Positions 53,501 through 62,960 of a stretch of DNA of 64,000 nucleotides are shown here, one piece after another (the stretch's first letter is position 1; each line of letters opens with the position of its first letter). The stretch lies in assembly GCA_907165135.1 (NCBI GenBank), contig OU015566.1:4404501-4468500 (forward strand), given 5' to 3'. The notes under the pieces were generated by a model. The model saw only the letters and a list, made by a program, of their open reading frames with translations, was not told the DNA's origin and ran no database searches. Both the position numbers and the translations under genes were made by a program. Source of the DNA: Oikopleura dioica (lineage: Eukaryota > Chordata > Appendicularia > Copelata > Oikopleuridae).

Positions 53501-56279
53501 GTTCCATTCGTTCAGAATGTCGGATGATCTCATACCGAACTTCTGCGTCAGACACCCTCTGATCGGAAACACGGCATATGTAAGACTTCCGATGGGCTGG
53601 GTATGCTCCCCAAGCATCAGCAGAGATTTCCTCGCTAGAATTTATTACCCGTGTAATGATTTTATGTGCAGATATGTAGACGACTTGACGTTCTCAGCGA
53701 ATTCAAGAGAAGAATTTTTACAGAATTTAGAGAAAATTCTGATAATCACGCACAAAAATAACCTTAGATTCAACGGAAAAAAGATGAAACTGCTCGGAAA
53801 GAGCATGAAAATCCTGGGCAAGAAAATCTGCAACGGTAAAATTTTAGTTGACGAACACAATCTCCAGAAGATTTTGGACGAAGATCATGAATCAGTTAAG
53901 ACGGTCAGGCAGCTTAGAGCGATTCTAGGAAGAGTGGCCTTTGTGTCTGATAGCATTCCGAGCAGAGTGGAAATCACTAAAAACTTAGCAGAGGCAGTCG
54001 GCGGTAAGAATTCGGCGGAGAATGTTGAATGGACGGAAAAGCTAATCACTGATTTCCGTAACTTGAAAACCGTACTGTCGAGAAACTTGGTTGAATTATT
54101 CCCAGTTGTAGAAGGCATGGAGACGATTTTGGTGGTAGACAGCTCCTACTGCGCCACGGGTGGTTTTCTAATGCAGCTCGATAACGAAGGAAATAGAAGA
54201 ATGATCAGACTCTTCTCAAGAAAGAGAACAGATCTCTCGAACAAGTTTGCTATGTCAAGCTGCCTGTTGGAATTGACAGGTTTAGTTGCCGCGGTAAAAT
54301 TTTTCAAGATAGAAATGCAAATTGCGAAGGTGACTACTAGAATTTATACGGACAGTCTATCAGTCGAGAAGCTGTTCAAGCGATTGATGAAAGGAGAAAG
54401 CTTAAGCGATGATCTAAGGATCAACTGTCATTTACTAGAACTGATCAACCATGACGTTGACGTAATATACATGTCCGACAAAAGCGAGTATATCGTTCTT
54501 GCAGATTTTATTTCGAGAAAACCTTCGATCGCTACAACATGCGAAGGCAAGTGCAAAGTATGCGAAGCGGCCGACGCAATCATCATCAAAACGGAAAATT
54601 TGCAATTTCAACAGACAAATGGAGACAACGAGGAAAAACAGAAGGACTTACAGCTGGCAGAGGTCATGATCCCTACAAAAAGTCTATACGAATATGAAGC
54701 GATTCAGGACATCAAATGCAACGAGCTTTGGTGGGAGGAACAGCGTAGGGCATTTAGATCAACAAACTTCACTCCGTTCAGAGCGGAGATCTTGAGTTTT
54801 AAAGTCGGCAGGACTAACCCGGCCGTTTTAAGAGATCATCCAGAGCTTAAATCATTATCTTTAGCTGAATTTTTGGCAAACGATGCTTTAATCGCTTGCA
54901 TACAGAGGAGAGACAGAACGCTCAGAGCGGTGTTTCAAGCGAAAGAAGACGAGATCTTGCCCGGCGCCAAAAACAGGCGGGGCGAGACGGCCAGATGGAA
55001 GATGGAAGTGATGAATGGGAAAGTGGTCACGGTTAAAAACTTCGGAGTTCGCCAGATTTTTGTCCCCGTCATCCCAGAAAGGCTCACCAACTGGATTGCT
55101 CAAAAAATTCATGACGATAAAGGCTGCGCTTCACACACAGCCCTCATGAACGAAGCAAAATGCATCGTTCACGCTCCCAAAATCAGAGACGCCCTGAAAG
55201 CAATTATATCGCGTTGTAGGAAGTGTTCCTTCCTCAGAAACGTGCCGAACACGGTGTGCAACTTGAAGGAGTACAACGATTTCAACCCTGAGTTCATTGG
55301 ACACATCTGCTCTTGGGATCAGATGACTAGGACGAATGAGTTGGACGGAAATAAGCCCGTCCGGTTTTGGGTGATAACCGACCACTTGACAGCCTTTACA
55401 AGGCTGATTCCGGTAGAAGGAGCGTCCAACGCGAAGAATAACCGCTTGGCCCTGATCAGGGCAGTAGCTTCTTTGAAAGGCGATAGAGCGGAAATGACTA
55501 CAGTTGTTGCGGATGGCGCGAGAATCAATTCATCGCTAGTAGAAGACCCGGAATTGCTAGGTTTTAATATCAAGGTTTTGATCACAACAAAAAGCTCAAG
55601 AAGCAAAAATAACTTAGCAATTTTAGACACTCGATTAGGAAAATTGACAAAATTCTTAGTACTAGCTTTAAACGAAATGAAAGACGCTTGGGATTTAGCG
55701 GAAAATGTTAATTATAATCACAACAAATTGAAGGCTTGCCACGGATATTCCCCAATGGAACTTTTCTCGGGCAAGTGCCAAACGACCGGTAAAAAGCTGA
55801 ATATAGACTGGGAGAAAATTAGATCGAGGATTAAAAGAGGTCGAGAAATGTCCAGAAAGGCGAATGATAAGTTGGCTAGGAAAGGTTTCATCCGTGAAGC
55901 TATGGAACTGATCCCGTTTGACGAGTCTGACGGATGTTATGGCGGCCTGACAAGATCGCCGATCAAACTAGGAGACATTATAATTCTGTCGGAGGCTTTT
56001 AATAAAAACAACTCACGACCCTTTTGGAAGGTAGTGGAATGCGATCAAATCCCTTTGGGCATCGATTTCGAAAATAAACTCGTGAGCACATTGAAGATGG
56101 ATTTAAAGCGTAATCATAAAAATTCCTTTAAGATTTGGTCATTTTTCGCGATTAAAATGGTGATCGACGGGAGAGGGAATCCAAGCATTGAAGAAATTCA
56201 AGAGCTAGAAAGCCCGATCCCAGACAAGTTTAACATGTGCTTTACTGAAGTCCCCAAATCTAGATTTAACCAAAATTAG
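50544..56279 (+). CDS. Ty3/gypsy-like Gag-Pol polyprotein of an LTR retroelement, 1911 codons
   Basis: One uninterrupted frame encodes, in order: a Gag-like region (about residues 1-560, no CCHC knuckle seen, basic stretches near 410-430 and 470-500), an aspartic protease with a DTG triad around residue 621, reverse transcriptase with LPMGW and the catalytic YVDD at about 1044, RNase H (DSSYCATGG near 1199, later IYTDS), and an integrase with an HHCC zinc finger (residues about 1525-1570) and a core with the first two Asp residues (SWDQ, VADG). The third acidic residue of the usual DD35E triad is not obvious: the expected spot falls in KNNLAILD. The PR-RT-RH-IN order matches Ty3/gypsy-like elements such as the Tor group described in Oikopleura; that assignment is by memory of the group, not by search. 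Gag and Pol lie in one frame, with no frameshift. Confidence 0.88.
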   Translation: MSNNPSSMIYAKANARSYEPYRNLSDSQKPPKLCTDIPPAMAKIIYEAWLAHFDSYVSKRILARSPKNPYAQFSTDLPCLWDTPSGRDMPNWTGSCGIPSTLIEFRNWKTTFPKRYKGKGMIEFIGVDDDLQDGVLVYEGPIELEGRPVGQDQINEVFINFFFPGLSNFDNWNEEANLKFAREAVRRAGETFITQCRPDHKNAVRRGQLASVRAYVDKLIEDLEGPSKKPEFFRWFALLRTLANKEYAAFTVKSKIDLARQVMMNNLGDYSREAVAIGHSFERAEFNEAEGWTPLMELTAFLAGILSNSEKDLVAILESLATRVDKDYESIDLKTVLENQQFILGKFERNARDDLLNICPEKWELSYVCDPENPMRAYQDVVDQEAKAVKEAEKKEKPKFNKWASERKDKKRFPKYQANAVNSRNDLIVDANTGKVFAEVKELKMSQQELGRVDQDKIRWMSKNRFSRQVKAKVTMAKKDLKSRSWGPKQLPGKKFKAVALEEVERELDYIQRAIRNEEGGWHLAQEDDDYEKTDTDGEEVSATSGEATSSSEEGLSDRNITENNRIFRLIRSIRSAKEEHAVFKKYDKRNVSLKFDYISVVTNDSANKIKTRNTYTLVFDTGANTTLINCRFLKQLEENNCAVRRDSGIRKGSTAGGGKLKLMPFAVSFSLCLGALEIKAIDAAVHEGKDDNWILLGVRDWQPNGVEFKNIDGETRIVVNDQPLEDYWTFVRHVEVEDQEWSELSREFNKIITESLVAEVSIRSEIDPNDELASIFFDLKPTDKMNPDGMREFWRKIEQIHEDNKKINTVDEVVIDEFGEVLDLSDPEDKRFFRRIKRLLLKYFVVFSKTQGVVPDEQFIVHGEIKGNPTGKFADKSFERWSPEVQEQVINKLNNELAEGILKPLDPKIQPKNFMRIFPVSKKHSPGMTVEEKMANIRLVSDCSAGINQNTTFANHEMDSIRDAIQKMARFTETGLIGMADLSSMFHSFRMSDDLIPNFCVRHPLIGNTAYVRLPMGWVCSPSISRDFLARIYYPCNDFMCRYVDDLTFSANSREEFLQNLEKILIITHKNNLRFNGKKMKLLGKSMKILGKKICNGKILVDEHNLQKILDEDHESVKTVRQLRAILGRVAFVSDSIPSRVEITKNLAEAVGGKNSAENVEWTEKLITDFRNLKTVLSRNLVELFPVVEGMETILVVDSSYCATGGFLMQLDNEGNRRMIRLFSRKRTDLSNKFAMSSCLLELTGLVAAVKFFKIEMQIAKVTTRIYTDSLSVEKLFKRLMKGESLSDDLRINCHLLELINHDVDVIYMSDKSEYIVLADFISRKPSIATTCEGKCKVCEAADAIIIKTENLQFQQTNGDNEEKQKDLQLAEVMIPTKSLYEYEAIQDIKCNELWWEEQRRAFRSTNFTPFRAEILSFKVGRTNPAVLRDHPELKSLSLAEFLANDALIACIQRRDRTLRAVFQAKEDEILPGAKNRRGETARWKMEVMNGKVVTVKNFGVRQIFVPVIPERLTNWIAQKIHDDKGCASHTALMNEAKCIVHAPKIRDALKAIISRCRKCSFLRNVPNTVCNLKEYNDFNPEFIGHICSWDQMTRTNELDGNKPVRFWVITDHLTAFTRLIPVEGASNAKNNRLALIRAVASLKGDRAEMTTVVADGARINSSLVEDPELLGFNIKVLITTKSSRSKNNLAILDTRLGKLTKFLVLALNEMKDAWDLAENVNYNHNKLKACHGYSPMELFSGKCQTTGKKLNIDWEKIRSRIKRGREMSRKANDKLARKGFIREAMELIPFDESDGCYGGLTRSPIKLGDIIILSEAFNKNNSRPFWKVVECDQIPLGIDFENKLVSTLKMDLKRNHKNSFKIWSFFAIKMVIDGRGNPSIEEIQELESPIPDKFNMCFTEVPKSRFNQN

Positions 56280-56493
56280 ATTTAACATAACACGCCTTGG
56301 GTAAAATTACTGTAACTCATAAACAGAGATTTAAATCCCATTCCTTCAAATTTAAGAGCAACAAATTTAGAGACATCTTTCATTTAAAAAGTTAGTCAAA
56401 AGTCTGCAAATTATTAACAACAAAATAAATACAAATAACGTTTAAGTGACAGGTGATTTATTAGGATTTAGTTTCACATGATTTGCAAAATAT
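56280..56493. other. Spacer between Gag-Pol and the 410-aa gene
   Basis: Short AT-rich convergent spacer; no LTR-like copy of the 50.0-50.4 kb region was seen here. Confidence 0.5.
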
Positions 56494-57957
56494 CTAGCCA
56501 ACAAAACAAAGTGACCCCTGCTGCACGAGCAGAGGGAACTTGACAACAACAGAATTGATCAGAGCGTCGAGCTTGACGTTGAGTTCTTCATGATCGCAGA
56601 GCAGACCGGGCGTTCGATGAAGATAAGCACCACGAACGTAGCGATAAAGTGATGCCAACAGCAGAGTGAGATAGCTGGAGAGGAATCGGACGAAAAGCTT
56701 TGAGGATATCTGCACGAGACGTTGATACTGAGGCTCAGTGTCGACAATTTGGACCTAGGTGAAAGATTGTGGAAATTAAGAAGGAATAACTTGAATCTTA
56801 CCACGGGCGAAGCACCAAGTCTAATGAAGAATGAAGGGCATAAGCTAGAGGAGTTGAGGAATCGACCAAAATGCTGCAGGAAAGTCAGATGCCGATGATA
56901 AAAGGGAAGTTCAGGATGATTCAATTCGAGAGTCGACCCCGAAATCCGGTATTGGGCAAATTGCTCAGGAAAGCCGCGTTGCAAGGATTGACGCCCGATG
57001 ATTTCCCCTCTGGAACGACTAACTAAAGCATTAAAAGTTAGAAGAAATAAACAAATGATGAAAATTTGGAGATTTTAATAAAAAATAGATAATATTAGTA
57101 GGTTAGTACCTTACTCCCGTCACTGACAAAATAAATCAGATCCAGCGGGTATTCTGGCAAATAGAAGCCATTGGCACGTAGATGAAGCAGCTGGTAGACG
57201 CCGAATAGATTTCCTCCAACAACAGAACCAGTCAAGACATTAACACGTGTCAATGTCTCATCAGAGACTTCATACTTGACAGGAGAAGGCTTGAAAGGAT
57301 GAGTAGGAGGTGGCCTTGGAGGACTGGGCGCATCGTTCCGCTCTGGCACAGCAGCGGGAGTCCCATCTTCGGTGATTGGCTCGTCGATTAAAGTTTCACT
57401 CATGACGTGAGTCTGAGGTTCGTCTGCAGCAGGAATCGGAGACATGGAAGAGGGCTTAAGCGAATTTAACGAAAACTCTAGCGTTGAAAAAGGTAAAACC
57501 CGCTGAGACGCTGGAAGACTGTTGTTCGCTGCAGCAAGAGCGCATAAGTAACGGTTCTGCATAGTGACGATCTGATTAGCTAACCCGAGATGCGGGGCCA
57601 TAAGTTGACTCGAGTTCAGGGTTGAATTGGTGATAGCAACGGAAGATATGGACGAGCGCTGAGTCGCAAGCAGGGGCGTCGGAGGATTGGCGATTTCGTG
57701 ACCTCTGATTACCTCTAAAACGAGAATCAGTAACCCAGCACTAAGAATTCGGTTTAAATAGATCACTAGATTTAGTCATAAAATTATTAAAACTTTTTCT
57801 GGAAACCTATTATGGGCGCAAACGATTGAGGCAGCTCGGAAACTGGATTCTGCGCCAAATGACTGCTTATTTCTAGGTCTGAAGGATCCTCTACCACTTC
57901 CGAAGGCATCAGAGAGCGCCCTAATTCTCGAACAAGTTCAGATATATAATCGCTCAT
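56494..57957 (-). CDS. Uncharacterised 410-aa protein, four exons, convergent with Gag-Pol
   Basis: Exons 57957-57807, 57714-57115, 57022-56802 and 56754-56494 join with matching phases and GT-AG borders (introns of 92, 92 and 47 bp). The N-terminus is acidic (SELVRELGRSLMPSEVVEDP). A Pro-rich, probably disordered linker lies at about residues 150-195 (NDAPSPPRPPPTHPFKPSP), followed by a folded-looking part (VYQLLHLRANGFYLPEYPLD; EFAQYRISGSTLELN-type block; FVRFLSSYLTLLLASLYRYV). No signal peptide. I recognise no family. It ends 215 bp from the Gag-Pol stop on the opposite strand, so it could belong to the same element as an antisense gene or be a host gene. Confidence 0.7.
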
Positions 57958-58409
57958 CTCTAAAAATTTACAAAATAATTTTTATGAAAGAAGCCAGAGT
58001 ACTGAGCGAAATTCCGGCGAGAAACGGAGTCACCAAATCAGCTTGCGCGCGAGGAGGCTGACCCGCGGGCTTAAATTTCGCGCCTGACGAATATCGAAAA
58101 CATAGAGGACCCCGGGCCGATTTTTCTCGGCGGATCGACGAAAGGTCATTAACCAATGAGACGCAAACTAACCACGCGGGCCAACCGGTTTTAAAATAAT
58201 TAGAAACTGACAGAAACAGAGAAAAACGAAAGAAGTCGGAATCGCGCTCGATCCTTTAAAGAAATCCTGAAATTCAAATACAAACTTAGCCCACTGTTCA
58301 TGCATAAGCTAACTTTATCCCCATTTAGAACTGTATAGTGAGTTAAACTCACCATTTCGCTAAATTTAAATCTTATTTGTAAAATTCTTTCTAGTCTAGA
58401 AATCTTTGA
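57958..58409. promoter_or_regulatory. Divergent intergenic region
   Basis: The 452 bp between the divergent starts of the 410-aa gene (minus) and the 257-aa gene (plus). Contains an AACCAATGAG element at about 58150 and a GC-rich patch at 58035-58145. It probably holds promoters for both genes; no TATA box could be assigned safely. Confidence 0.4.
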
Positions 58410-59183
58410 ATGGCCATGGATCGGATCGTGGGTAGCATGATCTCTCGATTTTCTGAGAATCAAGCCTTTCGAAACCCTGTCCCGCTAAGCGTGAGAAAGG
58501 AGCTAACCAAACGTTTGATCTGCAAGAACTACGACGATAGCCTGCTGAGCAGCTTGATCAGCGATAAATATGTCGCTGGAGTTGCCATGAGCCTCGAAAA
58601 TTGGAGACGAGTAGCGGATAGATGGGCAGCCATTCAACCTGCTAAACGAATGAAAATTAGCCGCACTCAAGTTGAAACGAAAGCTTCGATCTTCAGAAGA
58701 ATTAACGAGCTGCTTGTCCACCACGAACTCCGACCAGAGGTCGACCTGTTGGTCCTGGTCGAATCCGACTCGAGCTACGAATTCATCTGTCAAGAGTTAA
58801 CGCTGGAGGTGGAGTGGAACTTCTCACTGGAGCGAATTGGGACGCTTTCTCGGGTAGGAAAGGTCTGCTTCAATCTGTTGGCTCCAAAAGCGGGCCCGCT
58901 TGACCTGGTCTTTGGACAGAAAATCGCGATTTTTGGCCCGACAGCCGAACCAACCTTGAACATCCAGCACCTCGCCAACACGATCTGGCCGGGCTACAAT
59001 TTCGCCATGATTAACAAGGCTGAAATGAAGAACTTCTTGCGGAATGCTCACGACAGAGGAGAGGACATCTCCAACCTCTTTCACCAGTGCTGCGACCTAC
59101 ATGCCTTTTGTCAAACTTTGGAGCTAGAGATGCAAGATGCTGAAATGCTCGCTTTAGACGAGGAAACACCTGAGGTAATTTAA
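58410..59183 (+). CDS. Uncharacterised 257-aa protein, single exon
   Basis: The ATG at 58410 has an in-frame TGA directly upstream, which fixes the start. The product is mixed alpha/beta by composition, with a Lys/Arg-rich stretch (PAKRMKISRTQVETKASIF) that could be a nuclear localisation signal, a VDLLVLVESDSSYEFI block and an acidic C-terminus (EMLALDEETPEVI). Coding GC is higher than in the host genes to the left. No family recognised. It is transcribed away from the 410-aa gene. Confidence 0.7.
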   Translation: MAMDRIVGSMISRFSENQAFRNPVPLSVRKELTKRLICKNYDDSLLSSLISDKYVAGVAMSLENWRRVADRWAAIQPAKRMKISRTQVETKASIFRRINELLVHHELRPEVDLLVLVESDSSYEFICQELTLEVEWNFSLERIGTLSRVGKVCFNLLAPKAGPLDLVFGQKIAIFGPTAEPTLNIQHLANTIWPGYNFAMINKAEMKNFLRNAHDRGEDISNLFHQCCDLHAFCQTLELEMQDAEMLALDEETPEVI

Positions 59184-59377
59184 AAGACCGCTTGGTTTTA
59201 AATAATATCAAATAAGACTTAAAGGTTGGGTTATGAGCCAGATTTAAACTTTATTTTCTGTTATAAAGACGGTTACAGTTGCGTTTTCAATTTTGAGCTT
59301 ATTAAAAGAAAATGTAGAACAGATAGGAGCAAAGAAAGCAGAGGCACTCACGTTGACCCCGGCCAATCTTCTGTCGC

Positions 59378-62300
59378 CTAGAAAAGGGCGGGATCTTCGA
59401 GCTCGAGCTCGGTAGGGGCAGCAGGCTCGCGGTCGAGGAATTCCATGGCGTATTCAAACATAGTTTGATCGCGGGGATCGTCGAAGACGTAGTCGATGGC
59501 TCCACGGTGCTCGCGCGCGACATGAGCCATGAACTGGTCGTGCTGGCGATTGAGGCGGCCCTAGAAACGATAGATTTAGGTAGAATAAGTTGAGAGTGTT
59601 TAAAACGAAATTCAGAGTCCCGAGGCTGATTCGAGCTTCACCGAAGGCGGACGCAACGGTAGAAACTCAAGCCACGAAGCCGCAGACAACGCTGTTCTAC
59701 TAAATTGGATAAACTCACCACTCCGACGTGCGACAAGATCCGCGGAGCACTTCCGGTAGGGGCACCATGCGTACTGCGCAGCCGGTAGTTGGTCTCCTCC
59801 ATGACCCATGAGCCAAGATAAAGCTCACCCAATCCTGGAAGCATCACGGGAATACGGCCTGAAAAGAGAGTTTAAGGAACAAGTAAATAATGTAGTAATA
59901 AAACTTACAAGGGGGAGTGTACGGGTTTCGGCGGCCGGGATTTCGTACGCGCATCTCTAGGGCGTTGGGCGTGACGTTGAGTCCAACGTTCCACTCGTCG
60001 TCGACACGTTCTTGGCGGTCACGCTCGTAATCGCGCAAAACGCGGAAGTCGACCTGTAAGGAAATTTAGTTCTAGTTCGCTTTATTTTAAATTCTTTCAA
60101 TTTAGCTTTTGAAATTCGAATGAATCCTAGACTAATCTACCTTACTTACGTAAAACTGTTGAATCGACTGGAGCCCAGTCGTGAAGAGCGAGAGGGGAGG
60201 GCATTTCAGGAGAAGATACTTCACCTGAAGTGCGTTGAAAAACGCAAATTCCAAAGGATTGCCCATCATCATCTTGTAGCGCGAAGTGGCTAGGCTGAGC
60301 GCACGGGAAACCAAAGTCGCGAAGGCCAATTCACCAACGTTGTCTTTGGGCCGGAAGAAAACTAAAATTCAAATTTAGTATGAGAAAGTCACCGGAGAAA
60401 ACGCCAGCCCGCGACAACGATTTAGAAGTGGACATGATGGTGTGGTCCACGTTGGAAAGCGAAGAAAGTTTCTGGACTATGCTCGAGATCGCCGGCGAGT
60501 TCGACCTGATCAGGGCTGCCAAAGTGGAAAACTTGAAGAGCCCGATTTTCAAGAAGCCAGCCACGTTCCCGTTAGAAGGCTTTTCTGACTCGGCTGAGAT
60601 GTTGTTTTTGAGCTAGCAGAATTCTACTGGCCCAAGCTCGAAAACGTGGATACCGGCGGATACGTCCGAACCCAAGAAGATCTAACGGTGTGCCAAGAAA
60701 TCTGCTCGCTCACGGGGCCGCTAATGAACATTAAAACGCCGGGCGAATTTCCGATCGCTTCGATCAGCCCCGAACTCTGTGGGTCCGAATCGAAACGCCC
60801 GAGCCTGACGACATTAAACGACTGGCAAAATGGATCAGCAGCATCTGGGATCAGATCGAAAAGGCCGAAAGACGAGAGCTAGCTGCTTTGGTTCGCCTCA
60901 AAGAAAGCGGCGAAGCAGGTAAAACTTATTAAATTAAAAGCCGATTGATGATTTAATTTTCGGTTATTCTTTTCTCGTGATTAAAAAAGAAATTATAGCT
61001 TTAAATCAATTAAAGTAGACAGAATAACTTACGTCCAAGATCGCGACGCCGCCGATTTGGCTCGGGATGGCCTGGATATTCCGGACTATCTTCGAATTCG
61101 CCCTCAAGTCCGACGGAACGCACCAGCTTCCACAACAGGAATCGAGTTCGCTTGGAACGGCGATTCACGCCATCTGGGGAACCAGTAGCTACGGCGGGAC
61201 CGTCGACCATGTTTTCTCCAGTGCCGTCAATCGATCGCTGATGCTAGAAATATAAAATTAAATTTGGAACCGTTTATTTGGATTTAAGCTCAAATTGTGC
61301 CCGAAATTGTTTTTCTTTCTGATTTCTATTAATGAACAATTTTGCGTTTTAAAAGCCAAACTAACCTGGAACCATTTATAAGAAATGATCACGGCGAGCA
61401 GGAACGGATCGGAGACAAAGTGACAGTCCAGAAAGCCGTACTCGTCGTGAAGGTCGCCGACGCACTGATGACCTGGGACGTTGTCAAGCCACTCAACAAT
61501 TCTGGCGAGCGGGACCCTGTGGGCGAACAAGATCTTGACGAACTGGGTGACGACCCCAGCATGGCGAGAGTTGGCCACATAGTACTCTTCGTCAGGATGA
61601 TCTCCTTCGTCGTCTGGGAAGCGGCGGAAACCCCGGATTTGCCCTTCAAGATCGTTCCAAAGAGCAGCCAACGAGTAGTCGGTATCGTAAAGCGGATACT
61701 CACACTCGAGTCGACCTTCGTGATCGTTGCGCCAGCCGAATTCGCGCGGACCATCGATTCCACCGTGATGGGTCTGAAATATTTAAGACAGGTAAAACCA
61801 AACCAAAAGAATAAAAACTTACCGAATAGTAGTAGCGAATCCAAAAGGAGCCGTCCCAGTTGGGCGTAAAGGCATCGTAGCCAATTTCGTCGTTGCGGAC
61901 AACCTTGGACTTAACTAGCAACTCGCGGTCGAGGAGGGTGTTCTCCAAAGTCGCTTCCAAGTTGCCGAACTTGTCGTAACTGGCGTTGTACTCAAGACAG
62001 TTGCGCCTAACAAGCTGGGTGATGCGAGGATCTTCTTCGACGTGCGCCAGAGCAGCACGGACGGTAGCTTTCCACTCGTCGAGCTTGAAGTTGGCAGCGT
62101 CGTGGTCCAGGCTAAAAGGATTAATTTAACCGAGAAAGTTTAAATCATTCCGAAATTATTTTACATAAATTTCAAAGTTAAAATGATAGTTCGCAAGCTC
62201 CGAAAATTAACAAAATTAATTAACCTCGATTAAAATTTGGAAAGGTTTAGAAGGGACCAGCTCGTAACGATGGATTCGGATGACGAATTTCTTAACAACG

Positions 62301-62960
62301 ACTCGAACCAGGAGACTAATAACAATCCTGATCAGAACATGGTTGGAGCTGTGGCTCCAAGCATCCCGAACCCATCGAACCAAGTGCCCCCTGTGATGCA
62401 AGCCGTAATCAACGGCGTGTCTATGCTCGGACAAGCCCAAAATGTTAACCCTTTCACGGCTCAATTCCAGCAAGGACCTTCAAACCGCCAAGAAAACCAC
62501 GGGAATGGACCCCGAAAGGTTCAACTCGTTTCGTCAGACGACGAAGATGAAGGCCCCGAACCTGAGAACTCGGAAACGATCGACGCAGCAGAAGTTGCGA
62601 ACTCGAACTATCGAGCCGCAGTTAGCGCAGTCCGGGAAAGGGAAGAACAAGCTGAATTTCAGTCCGAACTGAGCAACGGTTGCAATCCGACTCGTTTTTG
62701 GCTATCTTTTCGCAGCTCGACACGATTAGAACTCAAATGCGACGTGACGTTGCTGCTGCCAAATTCGTCCGATCAGTCCAGAGTGTCGCGAAATCTTTGG
62801 AGCTAATCTCAAATTCGATTGCAAGCGAACAAGACCCGGTAAGAGATTTAAATTACCTGTCGACCAAGCGCTGGTAATAGTCGAGTTGTTGCCGGATTTT
62901 GTAGTTGGCTGGGAAGGGCGGACCATCATCCTCGGGAAGCTCGTGAGCAGCCAAATTCAT
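59378..62960 (-). CDS. Uncharacterised 563-aa protein, eight exons interleaved with plus-strand genes
   Basis: Exons 62960-62857, 62111-61823, 61773-61366, 61243-61033, 60361-60150, 60053-59909, 59858-59719 and 59560-59378 all join in phase with GT-AG borders; short introns are 47-158 bp, the two long ones 745 and 671 bp. The protein starts MNLAAHELPEDDGPPFP, is rich in charged and aromatic residues (WDGSFWIRYYYSTHHGG; EYPLYDTDYSLAALWNDL; FAHRVPLARIVEWLDNV), has a basic patch (NRRSKRTRF) and ends in an acidic tail (PTELELEDPALF). No family, signal peptide or membrane helix recognised. Introns 1 and 4 each contain a plus-strand coding block. A possible further upstream exon (63579-63512) reads LFSNKRQFCFNDWRTQ but does not join in phase. 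Confidence 0.75.
60380..60933 (+). pseudogene. Uncharacterised plus-strand gene inside intron 4 of the 563-aa gene, two frame breaks
   Basis: The ATG at 60380 lies 19 bp from the opposite gene's exon border. The frame runs MRKSPEKTPARDNDLEVDMM onward to a TAG at 60614; coding-like sequence then continues in another frame (FYWPKLENVDTGGYV) and, after about 60780, in a third (DDIKRLAKWISSIWDQIEKA) until TAA at 60933. Both breaks are -1 steps next to homopolymers (TTTTT near 60605, GGG near 60781), so they may be single-base sequence errors or true decay. The C-terminal part is an amphipathic, charged helix. No family recognised. Confidence 0.55.

Noticed and set aside
56280-56493. Search for a 3' LTR right after Gag-Pol
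   Set aside because: No copy of the 50.0-50.4 kb sequence was recognised here, so no LTR is annotated.
57968-58156. Minus-strand 62-codon frame upstream of the 410-aa gene
   Set aside because: Lies upstream of a well-placed ATG, with no splice signals linking it to the gene.
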